Assembly: GCA_938045085.1 (NCBI GenBank)
Contig: CALINZ010000268.1
Location: forward strand, 1-16,236
Length of the DNA stretch: 16,236 nucleotides
Reading direction: 5' to 3'
Source of the DNA: an uncultured Collinsella sp.
GTDB taxonomy: Bacteria; Actinomycetota; Coriobacteriia; Coriobacteriales; Coriobacteriaceae
In this document: in pieces, positions 1 to 7,644 of the stretch
How the letters are laid out: every line of letters starts with the position of its first letter
How positions within the stretch are numbered: position 1 is the first letter of the stretch
Made by a program: the position numbers and the translations under genes
Notes under the pieces: model-generated
The model's database searches: none
What the model saw: only the letters and a program-made list of their open reading frames with translations
What the model was told of the DNA's origin: nothing

Positions 1-900
1 AATATCGGAGTCAACGTTTTCGATAAAATGCGGATCAAAGGCACGCAGTTCATCAAGAGAATCGAATTCGTTGATCTCGCCCTCAGGATACTTCTTGATA
101 ACCATATCGAGCTCCTTGATGTGCTCGATATATAGATCTTCCCAAAGCTTGTCCGTTGTTTCGGGCTTGTTATATTCCATTTCGAGAATCTGCTTAAATG
201 CAAGCGAGAAGGCTTTATCAAAGTAGACATGTCCGAGCATATACTAAGCATCGGAACCGCCAATCGTAACATTGGTGATTCTGTCCATTGCTCCGGTTTG
301 AATGCACCATTCTTTGGTGGCGCCTTTAGCATATTGAGCAGAATAAAATGCTTTCCAAACGTATGCTTCAAACGGATTGTTTAGAAGGTAATCATCGCTT
401 GAACAAATATAGGTGTTGCCAAGCCGCTCTTTTACGCACATAAGCGATGCGTGGTTATTTTTGGATGCATATTCGTTGTTGACGACAATCGAAACGCCGA
501 ACTTGCTTTCGAGATAGAAGAAATACTCTTTTTTATAGCCGACAACGACGGTGATATTGCTGATACCTGCGTCTTGCAGCTGCCTAATCTGACGTTCGAT
601 GAGAATCTCACCACGTACCTTTAAAAGGCCTTTGGGCTTTTCATACGAAATGGGAGCAAAGCGGCTCGAAAGCCCCGCAGCCAATATCACTGCGTTTTCA
701 ACCTTATAGGGGTGAAGTACTTCGTAACCGCTGTCGGTTAGGCTGTCCGATTCGAGAAGGCCTTCATTCGTAAGCTCTTTATTTGCTGCGTTTACCGATC
801 CAAGTGAGAGACCAGTGCGCTCGGCAACTTCTCGCTGGCTGGCATATGGGTTCTTTAGGTATTCGTACAGAACAGTAAAGTTACGCTTGGTCAGTTCCAC
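1..900 (-). pseudogene. Winged-helix/LicC-type choline-phosphate cytidylyltransferase, interrupted by in-frame TAG; 3' end off-window
   Basis: The predicted role is CTP:phosphocholine cytidylyltransferase (phosphocholine to CDP-choline, cytoplasmic), feeding LicD. The start is GTG at 900, chosen because GGAGG (911-907 on the minus strand) lies 6 nt upstream. An upstream in-frame ATG at 966 lacks such a site. Residues about 8-50 form a winged helix, with an HTH around residues 21-43 (SQREVAERTGLS then SVNAANKEL). The nucleotidyltransferase signature LAAGLSSRF starts near residue 73, followed by EKPKGLL and a metal-binding-type SSDDY near 167. Codon 219 is TAG (246-244), after which the same frame is open to the left edge (YMLGHVYFDKAFS, then LWEDLYIEHIKELD), which reads as family sequence. 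In relatives the position after GGSDA is normally Trp (from memory), so this is one base from intact. Related proteins often continue into a LicA-like choline kinase; that part would be off-window. Family call is firm; functional state is unknown. Confidence 0.82.
244..246 (-). other. In-frame amber codon at codon 219 of the LicC-type gene
   Basis: The minus strand reads GGT TCC GAT GCT TAG TAT ATG CTC GGA. The TAG sits between GGSDA and YMLGHVYFD, and 81 further codons stay open to the window edge. TGG to TAG (plus-strand position 245, T instead of C) is the simplest explanation. Confidence 0.85.
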
Positions 901-937
901 TGCAGGCCTCCAATTAAGATGTTCATTGCTTAGGGAA

Positions 938-966
938 AGAATAGAATGATTGAACGTTATGTTCAA
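938..966 (-). promoter_or_regulatory. Putative sigma70 promoter for the LicC-type gene
   Basis: On the minus strand, TTGAAC (966-961) is followed after 17 nt by TATTCT (943-938). The spacing is ideal and each hexamer matches consensus at 4 of 6 positions. The -35 box is one arm of the TTGAAC-N5-GTTCAA dyad, so a bound regulator would block or modulate it. Confidence 0.45.
950..966. promoter_or_regulatory. Operator-like dyad TTGAAC-N5-GTTCAA
   Basis: This is a perfect 6-bp inverted repeat with a 5-nt centre, GTTAT. The same core (TGAAC-N5-GTTCA) recurs at 10201-10217. By eye I found no third copy in the window. Confidence 0.55.
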
Positions 967-1065
967 TTTAATTTATTTATCTACATAGACTGAACAAACA
1001 GTAACGAAAATCAATCCTAGAATGTGGATTAAAATAAATAAATGAGATATCTGGGAGGGTCGCTT

Positions 1066-3237
1066 ATGTATCGATTCGAAAAGAAGGCCACGCTTGTTTG
1101 TGCTGCTGCGTCATTAATCACTGCTTGCTGCTTGCCCCTGAGTGCGAATGTCGCGTTTGCACAGGATTCCGTTGAGGCTCAGAGTATTGAGTCAAAAGCG
1201 GATTTTTCTTCTGTGGTTTCCGATGATTTGCAACCTGATAATTCTTCCGTCATAAAAGATGGCTGGCAACGAGACGAGTCGTCTGGAGTTTGGTATTACG
1301 GAAAAAACGGTAAACACCAAACTGGCTGGCTGCAAAGCGGGGGCTATTGGTATTGGCTTGATCCAGCCAATGATGGTGCAATGCAGACAGGTTATTTCAA
1401 TGTGACCGATGCTGGCGGATCGACTGCTTCGTTTTATGCGAATGACGGCAATGCCGCAACGCCTTTTGGCGCGCTATATCAGAACTGCTGGCTACGTAAC
1501 TCAGATGGAAATTGGTTTTATGCCAATGCTGGAGGCGATTTAGCTGCTGGTTGGTTTTACCAAAATGGCACATGGTATTACCTGGATCCTGCCACCCATA
1601 TAATGCAGGTTGGTTTTGTCGACCTCGGGAGCGGGAAATACTATTTAGATGCCACTGGTGCTATGAAAACCGGCTGGATTCTCGTTGACGGGAATTGGTA
1701 CTGGGCTTATTCATCGGGTGCCCTTGCTTCGTCATGGCAAACGATAGGTGGGGCTCGCTATTATTTTGACCCACAGACGTTCATCATGTTTAAGGGTCGT
1801 CAAAAGATTAATGGAAGAACCTACATTTTTGGTGACTATGGCCTCGCAAATGGATGGTACAAAGACGGAGCAGATTGGTATTACTGCTCTAACGGTATTG
1901 CGGCCACTGGCTGGAAACTCGTTAACGGCGCTTGGTATTATCTCGACCCAGCTTCCGACGGTAAAATGTCCGTTGGATATTTAGACCTTGGTAGCGCAGC
2001 ATATTATTTGAACTCTAATGGGGCTATGGCTGTTGGCTAGGCTCAGTCCGAGGACGGCTGGTATCTAGCCTCTCAATCTGGTGCGCTTGTTTCTGACTGG
2101 TATAAAGAGGGCGCGAGCTGGTATTACCTGGACCCTGTTAGCCATCTCATGAAAACGGGCTTATTTGAGGTGAGCGGCAACGATTGTTTTGCAAACCAGA
2201 GCGGTAGGCTTGTGGTTTCAAGCTGGGTTACCGTTAATGATGGCGTTGAAAGATATGCCGATGATAATGGATATCTTTGCAAGGATGTGATTCGCGAAAA
2301 CGGCGCTATTCTAAAAACCGCTGGAGCTGATGGTTGGCAGGTTGCGTCCGGCTGGGTTAATGTCGCAAATCTAAGGTTTTACGCTGAGCCCGGAACGGGT
2401 GCCATTCATCTTGGATGGCTGCAGATTGACGGCGATTGGTATTGGCTTGATGCCAATTCTGGCGTGATGAAGACCGGATGGGTTTTTACTGGTGGTTCAT
2501 GGTATTACCTAAACGCTGACGGAAAAATGGCAACTGGTTGGAAATGCCTGAATGGAACATGGTATTACCTTGAGTCCAATGGCAGCATGCATGTTGGCTG
2601 GCTTAAAGATTCGGGTAAGTGGTATTGGCTAGACGGCAGCGGTGCTATGGCGACGGGCGCAAGAACCATCGATGGCGTTCGTCGAGTTTTCTGGAGCGAT
2701 GGTCAGTGCGACAAAGTTGGCTGGCAAAATCCATCTCAGTATCCTCAGGTCAGTTCTTGGACTGTTCGGCTGCCTAGCTATTGCACTGGATACTTTACCT
2801 ATGTGACCCCTTCTCGCATTTCTGTCGAAGCAACGCGGGAAGATTGCGTGAACGCCTTTATCCAGCGCGCCTATGAGTATATTGGTACGCAATATATTGA
2901 GCCTTGGTCTACCGCTCCCGGTGGAGCTGTTGATTGCTCTGGTTTTGTCTTGCAGTGCCTTTATGCTACTGGCATGGATATGGGTGTTTACAACCCTTAT
3001 AACCATCGCTGGGATCCAAGCCAAACCTATAATTCCATGAATTGGTATCGAAGCAATATCTTTATGCCCGTGAGCACGAGCTCGATTCAACGCGGCGATG
3101 TGATTTATTACCGCGGTCATATTGCAATTGCACTTGGCGGCGGCTTGATGATTGATTCCTGGCCTCATCAAGGTGTCGGAATTCATCCTATTAGCGCAAG
3201 GGGAAATGTAATCGGCGCAGCTCGTCCGTTTATTTAA
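1066..3237 (+). pseudogene. Secreted choline-binding-repeat protein with C-terminal NlpC/P60 peptidase domain, interrupted by in-frame TAG
   Basis: The start is ATG 1066 with GGGAGGG (1053-1059) 6 nt upstream; ATG 1042 precedes that site and is rejected. A signal peptide spans residues 1-32 (KK, hydrophobic core, cleavage after AFA before QDS). About 16-20 cell-wall/choline-binding repeats follow, of the form GW-x-x-x-x-G-x-WYYLD...GAM-x-TGW. Codon 325 (2038-2040) is TAG within GAMAVG-stop-AQSEDGW; the frame then stays open for 398 codons. The C-terminal domain is NlpC/P60: catalytic Cys in VDCSGFVLQC (residue 624, counting the amber), His in YYRGHIAIALGGG (685) and a likely third residue His 701. 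The expected role is peptidoglycan stem-peptide hydrolysis at the surface. If TAG terminates, the product is a repeat-only fragment without the peptidase; I see no good site for re-initiation downstream (ATG 2149 has no Shine-Dalgarno). The stop is TAA followed by TAG. The transpeptidase gene follows after 42 nt, suggesting an operon. Confidence 0.85.
2038..2040 (+). other. In-frame amber codon at codon 325 of the NlpC/P60 repeat protein
   Basis: The codons read GCT GTT GGC TAG GCT CAG. The equivalent repeat in the neighbouring transpeptidase gene reads GAMAVGWAFDGTDWYYADGSGAL, so the stop replaces the invariant Trp of the GW motif. A single G-to-A change (TGG to TAG) explains it. Confidence 0.92.
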
Positions 3238-3279
3238 TAGATTCCCTGCAAGACAGTCGGTACCGGTTGGGGGCCTGAA

Positions 3280-5349
3280 ATGAATGCTCGGATTGATCAT
3301 CGAATTTGCTGGCGAGTAATTGGCTTGATGCTATTTTCCGCCTTACTCTCAGTTACGGCCCCCGCATTTTCTTGCACTGCTTATGCCGTGGAAGAGGGGG
3401 CGGATAACGGTGTCGTAGAGCGCGACTCGACAGGAGGGCCGGGAGCATTTGTCGGTGGCGGTTGCTCTCAAGATTCCAGCGATTGTGCCGGCAAAACAAC
3501 GGAAGATTCGAGTCTACAGGTTGTCGAAAGCCATGACCCGTCGACTACAGAACAACTATCTGGATGGCAATGGAGCGGTTTGTCCTGGTATTACTATCTA
3601 GATGGCTGTCGTTTGACCGGAATGCAGAATATTGACGACTCGTTGTACTACTTGGACCCCGCTCGTGACGGTGCAATGAGATGCGGCTGGATTTTTACTG
3701 AAAATAAGTGGTATTACGCGGGTCCGTCAGGCGCTTTGGCAAGTGGCTGGCAGTTTATTGGAGACCAATGGTACTGGTTTGACTCCCTTAACAGCTGTTC
3801 TATGGCTACTGGTCGACGTGTTATTGATGGGCACCCTTATCTTCTTGGAACCTATGGACTGATTAATGGATGGTGCCTTGATAACGGTTTATGGTATTGG
3901 GGTAGCAATGGTGAAGTCTTAACCGGCTGGTTTCAAACTGGCAATAACTGGTATTGGCTTGATCCCGCCAATGATGGTGTTATGTCTAGAGGAATCGTTT
4001 CTGTTGGTTCGTCTCGTTATTATTTATTGGATTCCGGCGCAATGGCTGTTGGTTGGGCGTTTGATGGGACGGACTGGTATTACGCTGACGGTTCCGGCGC
4101 ACTTGCATCGGGCTGGCGTTCGGTGAACGGCGCTTGGTATTGGCTCGATGTCGCAAATAACAATAGAATGGTTACCGGCTTTTTTGCCATCGGATCCAAT
4201 CGGTATCATTTTTCTTCAACGGGAGCGCTGTCACTCGGCTGGTTTATGAGCGATGGAGACTGGTATTACGCTGAGCCTTCTCATGCGTCGGGCATTATAA
4301 AGACTGGATGGCTGAAGGACGGTAGTCAATACTATTATCTCGATCCTGCCGCCGACGGTAAAATGCTGCTTGGTCATTTTTCTGTAAATGGGAAAAGCTA
4401 TTACGCAAAAGCTTCAGGCGCTGTTGCTTGTCGTGAATGGGTAGATGTCCAGGACTCGGTTCAGGATGAGCCATCTAAGGCTTTTGCTGGTTCTGATTGC
4501 TCATTGTGTGGAGCATTGCGTAATGGAAAACTGTTTGCATCAAACGGCGATGGCGAATTGATCGAAGCTCACGGGTTTGTGATGCTTGGAGGCTGTAAGT
4601 TCTATGCTGATCCAACCGATGGCTCCCCCTGCGTTGGATGGAAGAGCGTTAACGGAAAATGGTACTTCTTTGATGAGACCGCTGGCTATGCACGATCTGG
4701 CTGGCTGTACAAGGATGGCTCCTGGTTCTATTTGGACCCATCTACCTACGTTATGAAAACCGGCTGGGTTGCCGTTAACGGATCTTGGTATTACTTGAAT
4801 TCGTCTGGTTATATGCAAACAGGGTGGCTTAACCTGGGGGGTACCTGGTATTGGCTTGACGCTAGTGGCGCCATGGCTACTGGCTGGCGCGTTGTGGACG
4901 GATCCTGGAATTACTTCATGACCAACGGCGCGTGGGTGTCAGACTACATGGATGCTAGGGCTCAAAGTTATTCAAGCAATACAAATTGGCTGATACTTGT
5001 CGATACGTCACGTTGCGTTACGAGTGTTTACACTGGGTCATGGAATAATTGGTCCTTAAACCGTCGATATGTATGCTCGACGGGTAAAGCCAGCACACCT
5101 ACGGTGATAGGGGAGTATCAAGTCTACGGTAACGGATACTCCTTTGGGCATGGATATACTTGCTATTACTACACGCAGTTCTATGGTGATTACCTATTCC
5201 ATTCCTCACCCTACTATGTTAACAGCAATCGCGTGATGGATCCCACAATGGGGGTCCCATCCTCTGCCGGATGCGTGCGTCTTGAGATTCAGAACGCAAA
5301 ATGGATTTACGATAATATTCCTTATGGAACAAAGGTTGTTACGTATTAA
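3280..5349 (+). CDS. Secreted choline-binding-repeat protein with C-terminal L,D-transpeptidase (YkuD) domain
   Basis: The start is ATG 3280 with GGGGG 6 nt upstream. An N-terminal signal peptide (hydrophobic stretch VIGLMLFSALLSVTAPAF, probable cleavage after AYA) is followed by a Gly/Ser/Asp-rich linker to about residue 85. Some 20 cell-wall/choline-binding repeats then run to about residue 555, broken by a non-repeat insert with a Cys pair (residues about 388-425). The last ~130 residues are a YkuD domain. Catalytic Cys665 lies in SSAGCVRL, with conserved His641 in YLFHSSPY. The usual SHGC histidine is Ala here, a variant that also occurs in this family. The expected role is cross-linking peptidoglycan stems or attaching proteins to them, held at the wall by choline-bearing polymer. 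The repeats match the preceding gene, including an unusual module (GR..I.G..Y..G.YGL.NGW), so the two are paralogous in their binding region. The length is 689 aa and the frame is intact. Confidence 0.9.
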   Translation: MNARIDHRICWRVIGLMLFSALLSVTAPAFSCTAYAVEEGADNGVVERDSTGGPGAFVGGGCSQDSSDCAGKTTEDSSLQVVESHDPSTTEQLSGWQWSGLSWYYYLDGCRLTGMQNIDDSLYYLDPARDGAMRCGWIFTENKWYYAGPSGALASGWQFIGDQWYWFDSLNSCSMATGRRVIDGHPYLLGTYGLINGWCLDNGLWYWGSNGEVLTGWFQTGNNWYWLDPANDGVMSRGIVSVGSSRYYLLDSGAMAVGWAFDGTDWYYADGSGALASGWRSVNGAWYWLDVANNNRMVTGFFAIGSNRYHFSSTGALSLGWFMSDGDWYYAEPSHASGIIKTGWLKDGSQYYYLDPAADGKMLLGHFSVNGKSYYAKASGAVACREWVDVQDSVQDEPSKAFAGSDCSLCGALRNGKLFASNGDGELIEAHGFVMLGGCKFYADPTDGSPCVGWKSVNGKWYFFDETAGYARSGWLYKDGSWFYLDPSTYVMKTGWVAVNGSWYYLNSSGYMQTGWLNLGGTWYWLDASGAMATGWRVVDGSWNYFMTNGAWVSDYMDARAQSYSSNTNWLILVDTSRCVTSVYTGSWNNWSLNRRYVCSTGKASTPTVIGEYQVYGNGYSFGHGYTCYYYTQFYGDYLFHSSPYYVNSNRVMDPTMGVPSSAGCVRLEIQNAKWIYDNIPYGTKVVTY

Positions 5350-5527
5350 CAAAGAGTATTAATTAGATTGATAAAAGGGTATTTATGTCGATAGGGTAAC
5401 TAATGATACATTTGATACGCGGCATTTACGCGATTGTTTGTTGCTTTGGACTATAGATATTATTTTGTCTAGAGTAAATACAATGTGTCTCAATGGTGCG
5501 CGTTGTTAATTTGGGTAAGAGGATCAC
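5350..5527. other. Spacer between the repeat proteins and the glycan cluster
   Basis: This AT-rich 178-nt stretch contains no convincing ORF and no clear hairpin plus T-run. Several TATA-like hexamers occur (around 5455-5462), but I could not pair one with a good -35 box, so a promoter for the flippase gene is likely but not located. Confidence 0.4.
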
Positions 5528-6766
5528 TTGAAAGAAAAGTCACTTAGGTCAAACATGCTATGGAACTCTATCGGTTCTTTATACTATTCAGCTTGCCAAT
5601 GGCTTATAACCGTTGCTGTAGCGAGGCTTTCTAGTACCTACGGAGCTGCCGGAGTGCTTGCAGTGGCAATGTCGGTGTCAAATATTTTTTCGCAAATTGG
5701 GCTATTTAGAATTAGATCATACCAAGTGTCTGACATTCATGAAAAGGTGTCGGCAAGGCAATATGTTGGTTTTAGAATTGTTACCATCGCCTTGGGCCTT
5801 ATAATTACATTGATATATATGTGCTTCACTTGTTCAAGAGATAGTTATATTGCTATATCGCTCTACCTTGTCTTTCGAGCCGGAGACGTTTTTATTGACG
5901 TCTTGCACGGGGTTGATCAACAGCATCAAAGGATGGACTACTGTGGTATCTCGATGATTATTCGAGCTACTCTATTTCTCGTTGCCTTTATCATTGGATT
6001 GGGATACTTCGATAGCCTAGAAATTGCATTGTTTGGCATGGTGATCGCCACCTATCCTGTGATTATCTATGACTATGAAATTTCATCTCGATTTACGGAC
6101 GTTAGGCCTTCTTTTAATCTTTCGACTAGTAAACATTTATTTCTCTCATGCCTGCCCGCCGTCGTTGGCATGTCTCTCTGTTCGGTGGTCGTTACCTATT
6201 CCCGTCAGTTTTTGGGGGAGTGTTACGGTTCCTCATCGCTTGGCATTTATGCGACTGTTTGTACGCCGATCGTGATCATTCAAGCTTGTGCTTCCTATGT
6301 TTATGCCCCTCTTCTGGGGTCTTTTGCCGAACGATTTGAGGCTAAAGACGCTTCGGGGTTTTTCCGTCTTGTTTTTACCGTTGCTTTGTCTATGTTTGCC
6401 TTGTTTGCGGTGTGTGCTGGCGTTTTCGTTTTCTTTGGGAAGGATTTGCTCCGCATGGTTTTCGGAGGCACAATCTCTCGCTATGATTATTTAATTTATG
6501 CAGGCCTATTTAGCTCTGCCTTTACAGCATTAGTAGCATTTTTAAGTGACCTTCTAATTAGTATTCGTGATATGTCTGGTTGCTTTATTGGAAATGCCAT
6601 CGGTTGTTTGGTCTCGTTCCCTTTGTCTTGGGTTTTGATTCCGCAAATGGGATTAAATGGTGCCAGCTATGTAGTTATTATTAGCTATTTTGTGACCTGT
6701 ACAATCTTACTTGGCTTTCTCTATAGATCTATTCGCAAGAGCACTGCTGACACTCAAGATGATTAG
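5528..6766 (+). CDS. Wzx-type polysaccharide/oligosaccharide flippase
   Basis: This 412-aa, almost wholly hydrophobic protein has about 12 predicted membrane segments. It begins with the family-typical amphipathic lead SNMLWNSIGSLYYSACQWL and early polar segments. The fold and length fit the MATE/PST flippase superfamily (oligosaccharide flippase, Wzx-like), which turns undecaprenyl-linked repeat units across the membrane. The start is TTG 5528, supported by AAGAGGA (5517-5523) 4 nt upstream; the next in-frame ATG (5555) is possible but lacks such a site. The C-terminal 20 residues are charged and cytoplasmic. The stop TAG overlaps an alternative start (6759) of the next gene, so translation of the two is probably coupled. 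The substrate cannot be read from the sequence; context suggests a phosphocholine-modified glycan. Confidence 0.85.
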   Translation: MKEKSLRSNMLWNSIGSLYYSACQWLITVAVARLSSTYGAAGVLAVAMSVSNIFSQIGLFRIRSYQVSDIHEKVSARQYVGFRIVTIALGLIITLIYMCFTCSRDSYIAISLYLVFRAGDVFIDVLHGVDQQHQRMDYCGISMIIRATLFLVAFIIGLGYFDSLEIALFGMVIATYPVIIYDYEISSRFTDVRPSFNLSTSKHLFLSCLPAVVGMSLCSVVVTYSRQFLGECYGSSSLGIYATVCTPIVIIQACASYVYAPLLGSFAERFEAKDASGFFRLVFTVALSMFALFAVCAGVFVFFGKDLLRMVFGGTISRYDYLIYAGLFSSAFTALVAFLSDLLISIRDMSGCFIGNAIGCLVSFPLSWVLIPQMGLNGASYVVIISYFVTCTILLGFLYRSIRKSTADTQDD

Positions 6767-6785
6767 TTGGAATGGGTTTTCTAAG

Positions 6786-7643
6786 ATGAATGATTCCGAG
6801 GCATTGTTGCACTTACAGGCGGCTGAACTTAAAATTTTGGATGCCATTGCGTCATTATGCTTCAAATTCAATATTAATTGGTGGCTCGACGGGGGATCCT
6901 GCCTTGGGGCTATGCGACATGGTGGTTTTATTCCTTGGGATGATGACATTGATATCGGCATGATGCGTTCCGATTATGAGCGTTTTTGTGAACTTGCGCC
7001 CAGGGAGCTTCAGTCTGGTTTTTCCCTTCATAACTCACAAAATACAGACTCTTATGCGGCTATGTTTTCGAAAGTTTACATGGACGGAACTAGGTTTGAA
7101 AATCAAGAAGGACGAGATGCCGGGTCTGCGATGGGTATTTTCGTGGATATATTCCCTTACGATAATTTGTATGTTGATGCTAAATTGCGTGCCCGACAGA
7201 TAAAAACCGCTTCCTCCGCTCAACGGCATTCCTATCTATACCATTCCGGTAGTATCTCTGTTCCACATAGGGGTATGCTTGGTGAAATAGAAAAGGTTGG
7301 CTGTGCCTTGCTTCATGGTATTGAAAGGATGCGTTGCAAGGACCCTCGTCGATATCAGAATAAATTCGATAGCGCAGTTGGCGATGATAACGTTGGACAG
7401 ATTGGTGATGAGTGCCTGACGCTTGCGTGGCCTAATATGGCTCCCATTTCAGTTGATGATATTCTTCCGACTTCGCGGGCAAAGTTTGAAGGCAGATCGT
7501 ACCCCGTTCCGAAATCCACGGAGATCTACCTTACGACAATGTATGGTGACTGGAGGAGTATCCCGGCACCCGAGGATCGCCATACGCACTTACCTCTATT
7601 AATTGATTTTGGTGATGGTCATATTTGGGAGTCTGGCAATTAA
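6786..7643 (+). CDS. LicD-family phosphocholine transferase
   Basis: LicD-family enzymes move phosphocholine (or a related phospho-substituent) from a CDP-activated donor to a glycan. The signature is complete: WWLDGGSCLGAMRHGG (from about residue 32) then IPWDDDIDIGM (about 49-59), carrying the metal-binding Asp cluster of the nucleotidyltransferase-like fold. IFVDIFPYDNL, the second family motif, lies near residue 115. I chose ATG 6786, which gives 285 aa. An earlier ATG at 6759 overlaps the flippase stop and would add nine residues. Neither has a strong Shine-Dalgarno (GGG at 6774-6776 is the best, for 6786). The protein is cytoplasmic, with no signal peptide. Placement between flippase and glycosyltransferases, and a LicC-type gene 6 kb away, support phosphocholine as the group transferred. 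The acceptor sugar is unknown. Confidence 0.9.
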   Translation: MNDSEALLHLQAAELKILDAIASLCFKFNINWWLDGGSCLGAMRHGGFIPWDDDIDIGMMRSDYERFCELAPRELQSGFSLHNSQNTDSYAAMFSKVYMDGTRFENQEGRDAGSAMGIFVDIFPYDNLYVDAKLRARQIKTASSAQRHSYLYHSGSISVPHRGMLGEIEKVGCALLHGIERMRCKDPRRYQNKFDSAVGDDNVGQIGDECLTLAWPNMAPISVDDILPTSRAKFEGRSYPVPKSTEIYLTTMYGDWRSIPAPEDRHTHLPLLIDFGDGHIWESGN

Positions 7644-7644
7644 G

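Larger units (their letters stand above)
901..1065. promoter_or_regulatory. Divergent control region between the LicC-type gene and the choline-binding protein genes
   Basis: This 165-nt, AT-rich spacer separates two divergent genes. It holds four half-sites: GTTCA at 921, TGAAC at 951, GTTCA at 961 and TGAAC at 991. Together they are exactly symmetric about position 958. The inner pair extends to TTGAAC-N5-GTTCAA (950-966). The repeats also run in direct orientation at 40-nt spacing (ATGTTCA at 919 and 959; GAYTGAAC at 948 and 988). A minor additional palindrome, ACTG-N6-CAGT, lies at 989-1002. The arrangement looks like a cooperative operator controlling both directions. The regulator is unknown; the HTH on the adjacent LicC-type protein is one candidate (inference). 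Confidence 0.6.

Noticed and set aside
901..966. ATG 966 as start of the LicC-type gene
   Set aside because: It would place the start inside the operator and -35 element. The GTG at 900 has an ideal GGAGG 6 nt upstream and begins the winged-helix homology.
1042..1065. ATG 1042 as start of the NlpC/P60 repeat protein
   Set aside because: The strong GGGAGGG lies downstream of it and serves ATG 1066, which begins a normal signal peptide.
2629..3300. 223-codon minus-strand frame opposite the NlpC/P60 domain
   Set aside because: It overlaps a clearly homologous domain on the plus strand and has no motif or ribosome site.
1300..4920. CRISPR-like or simple tandem repeat array
   Set aside because: The periodicity comes from protein repeats of about 20 residues with varied DNA; there are no identical repeats with unique spacers.
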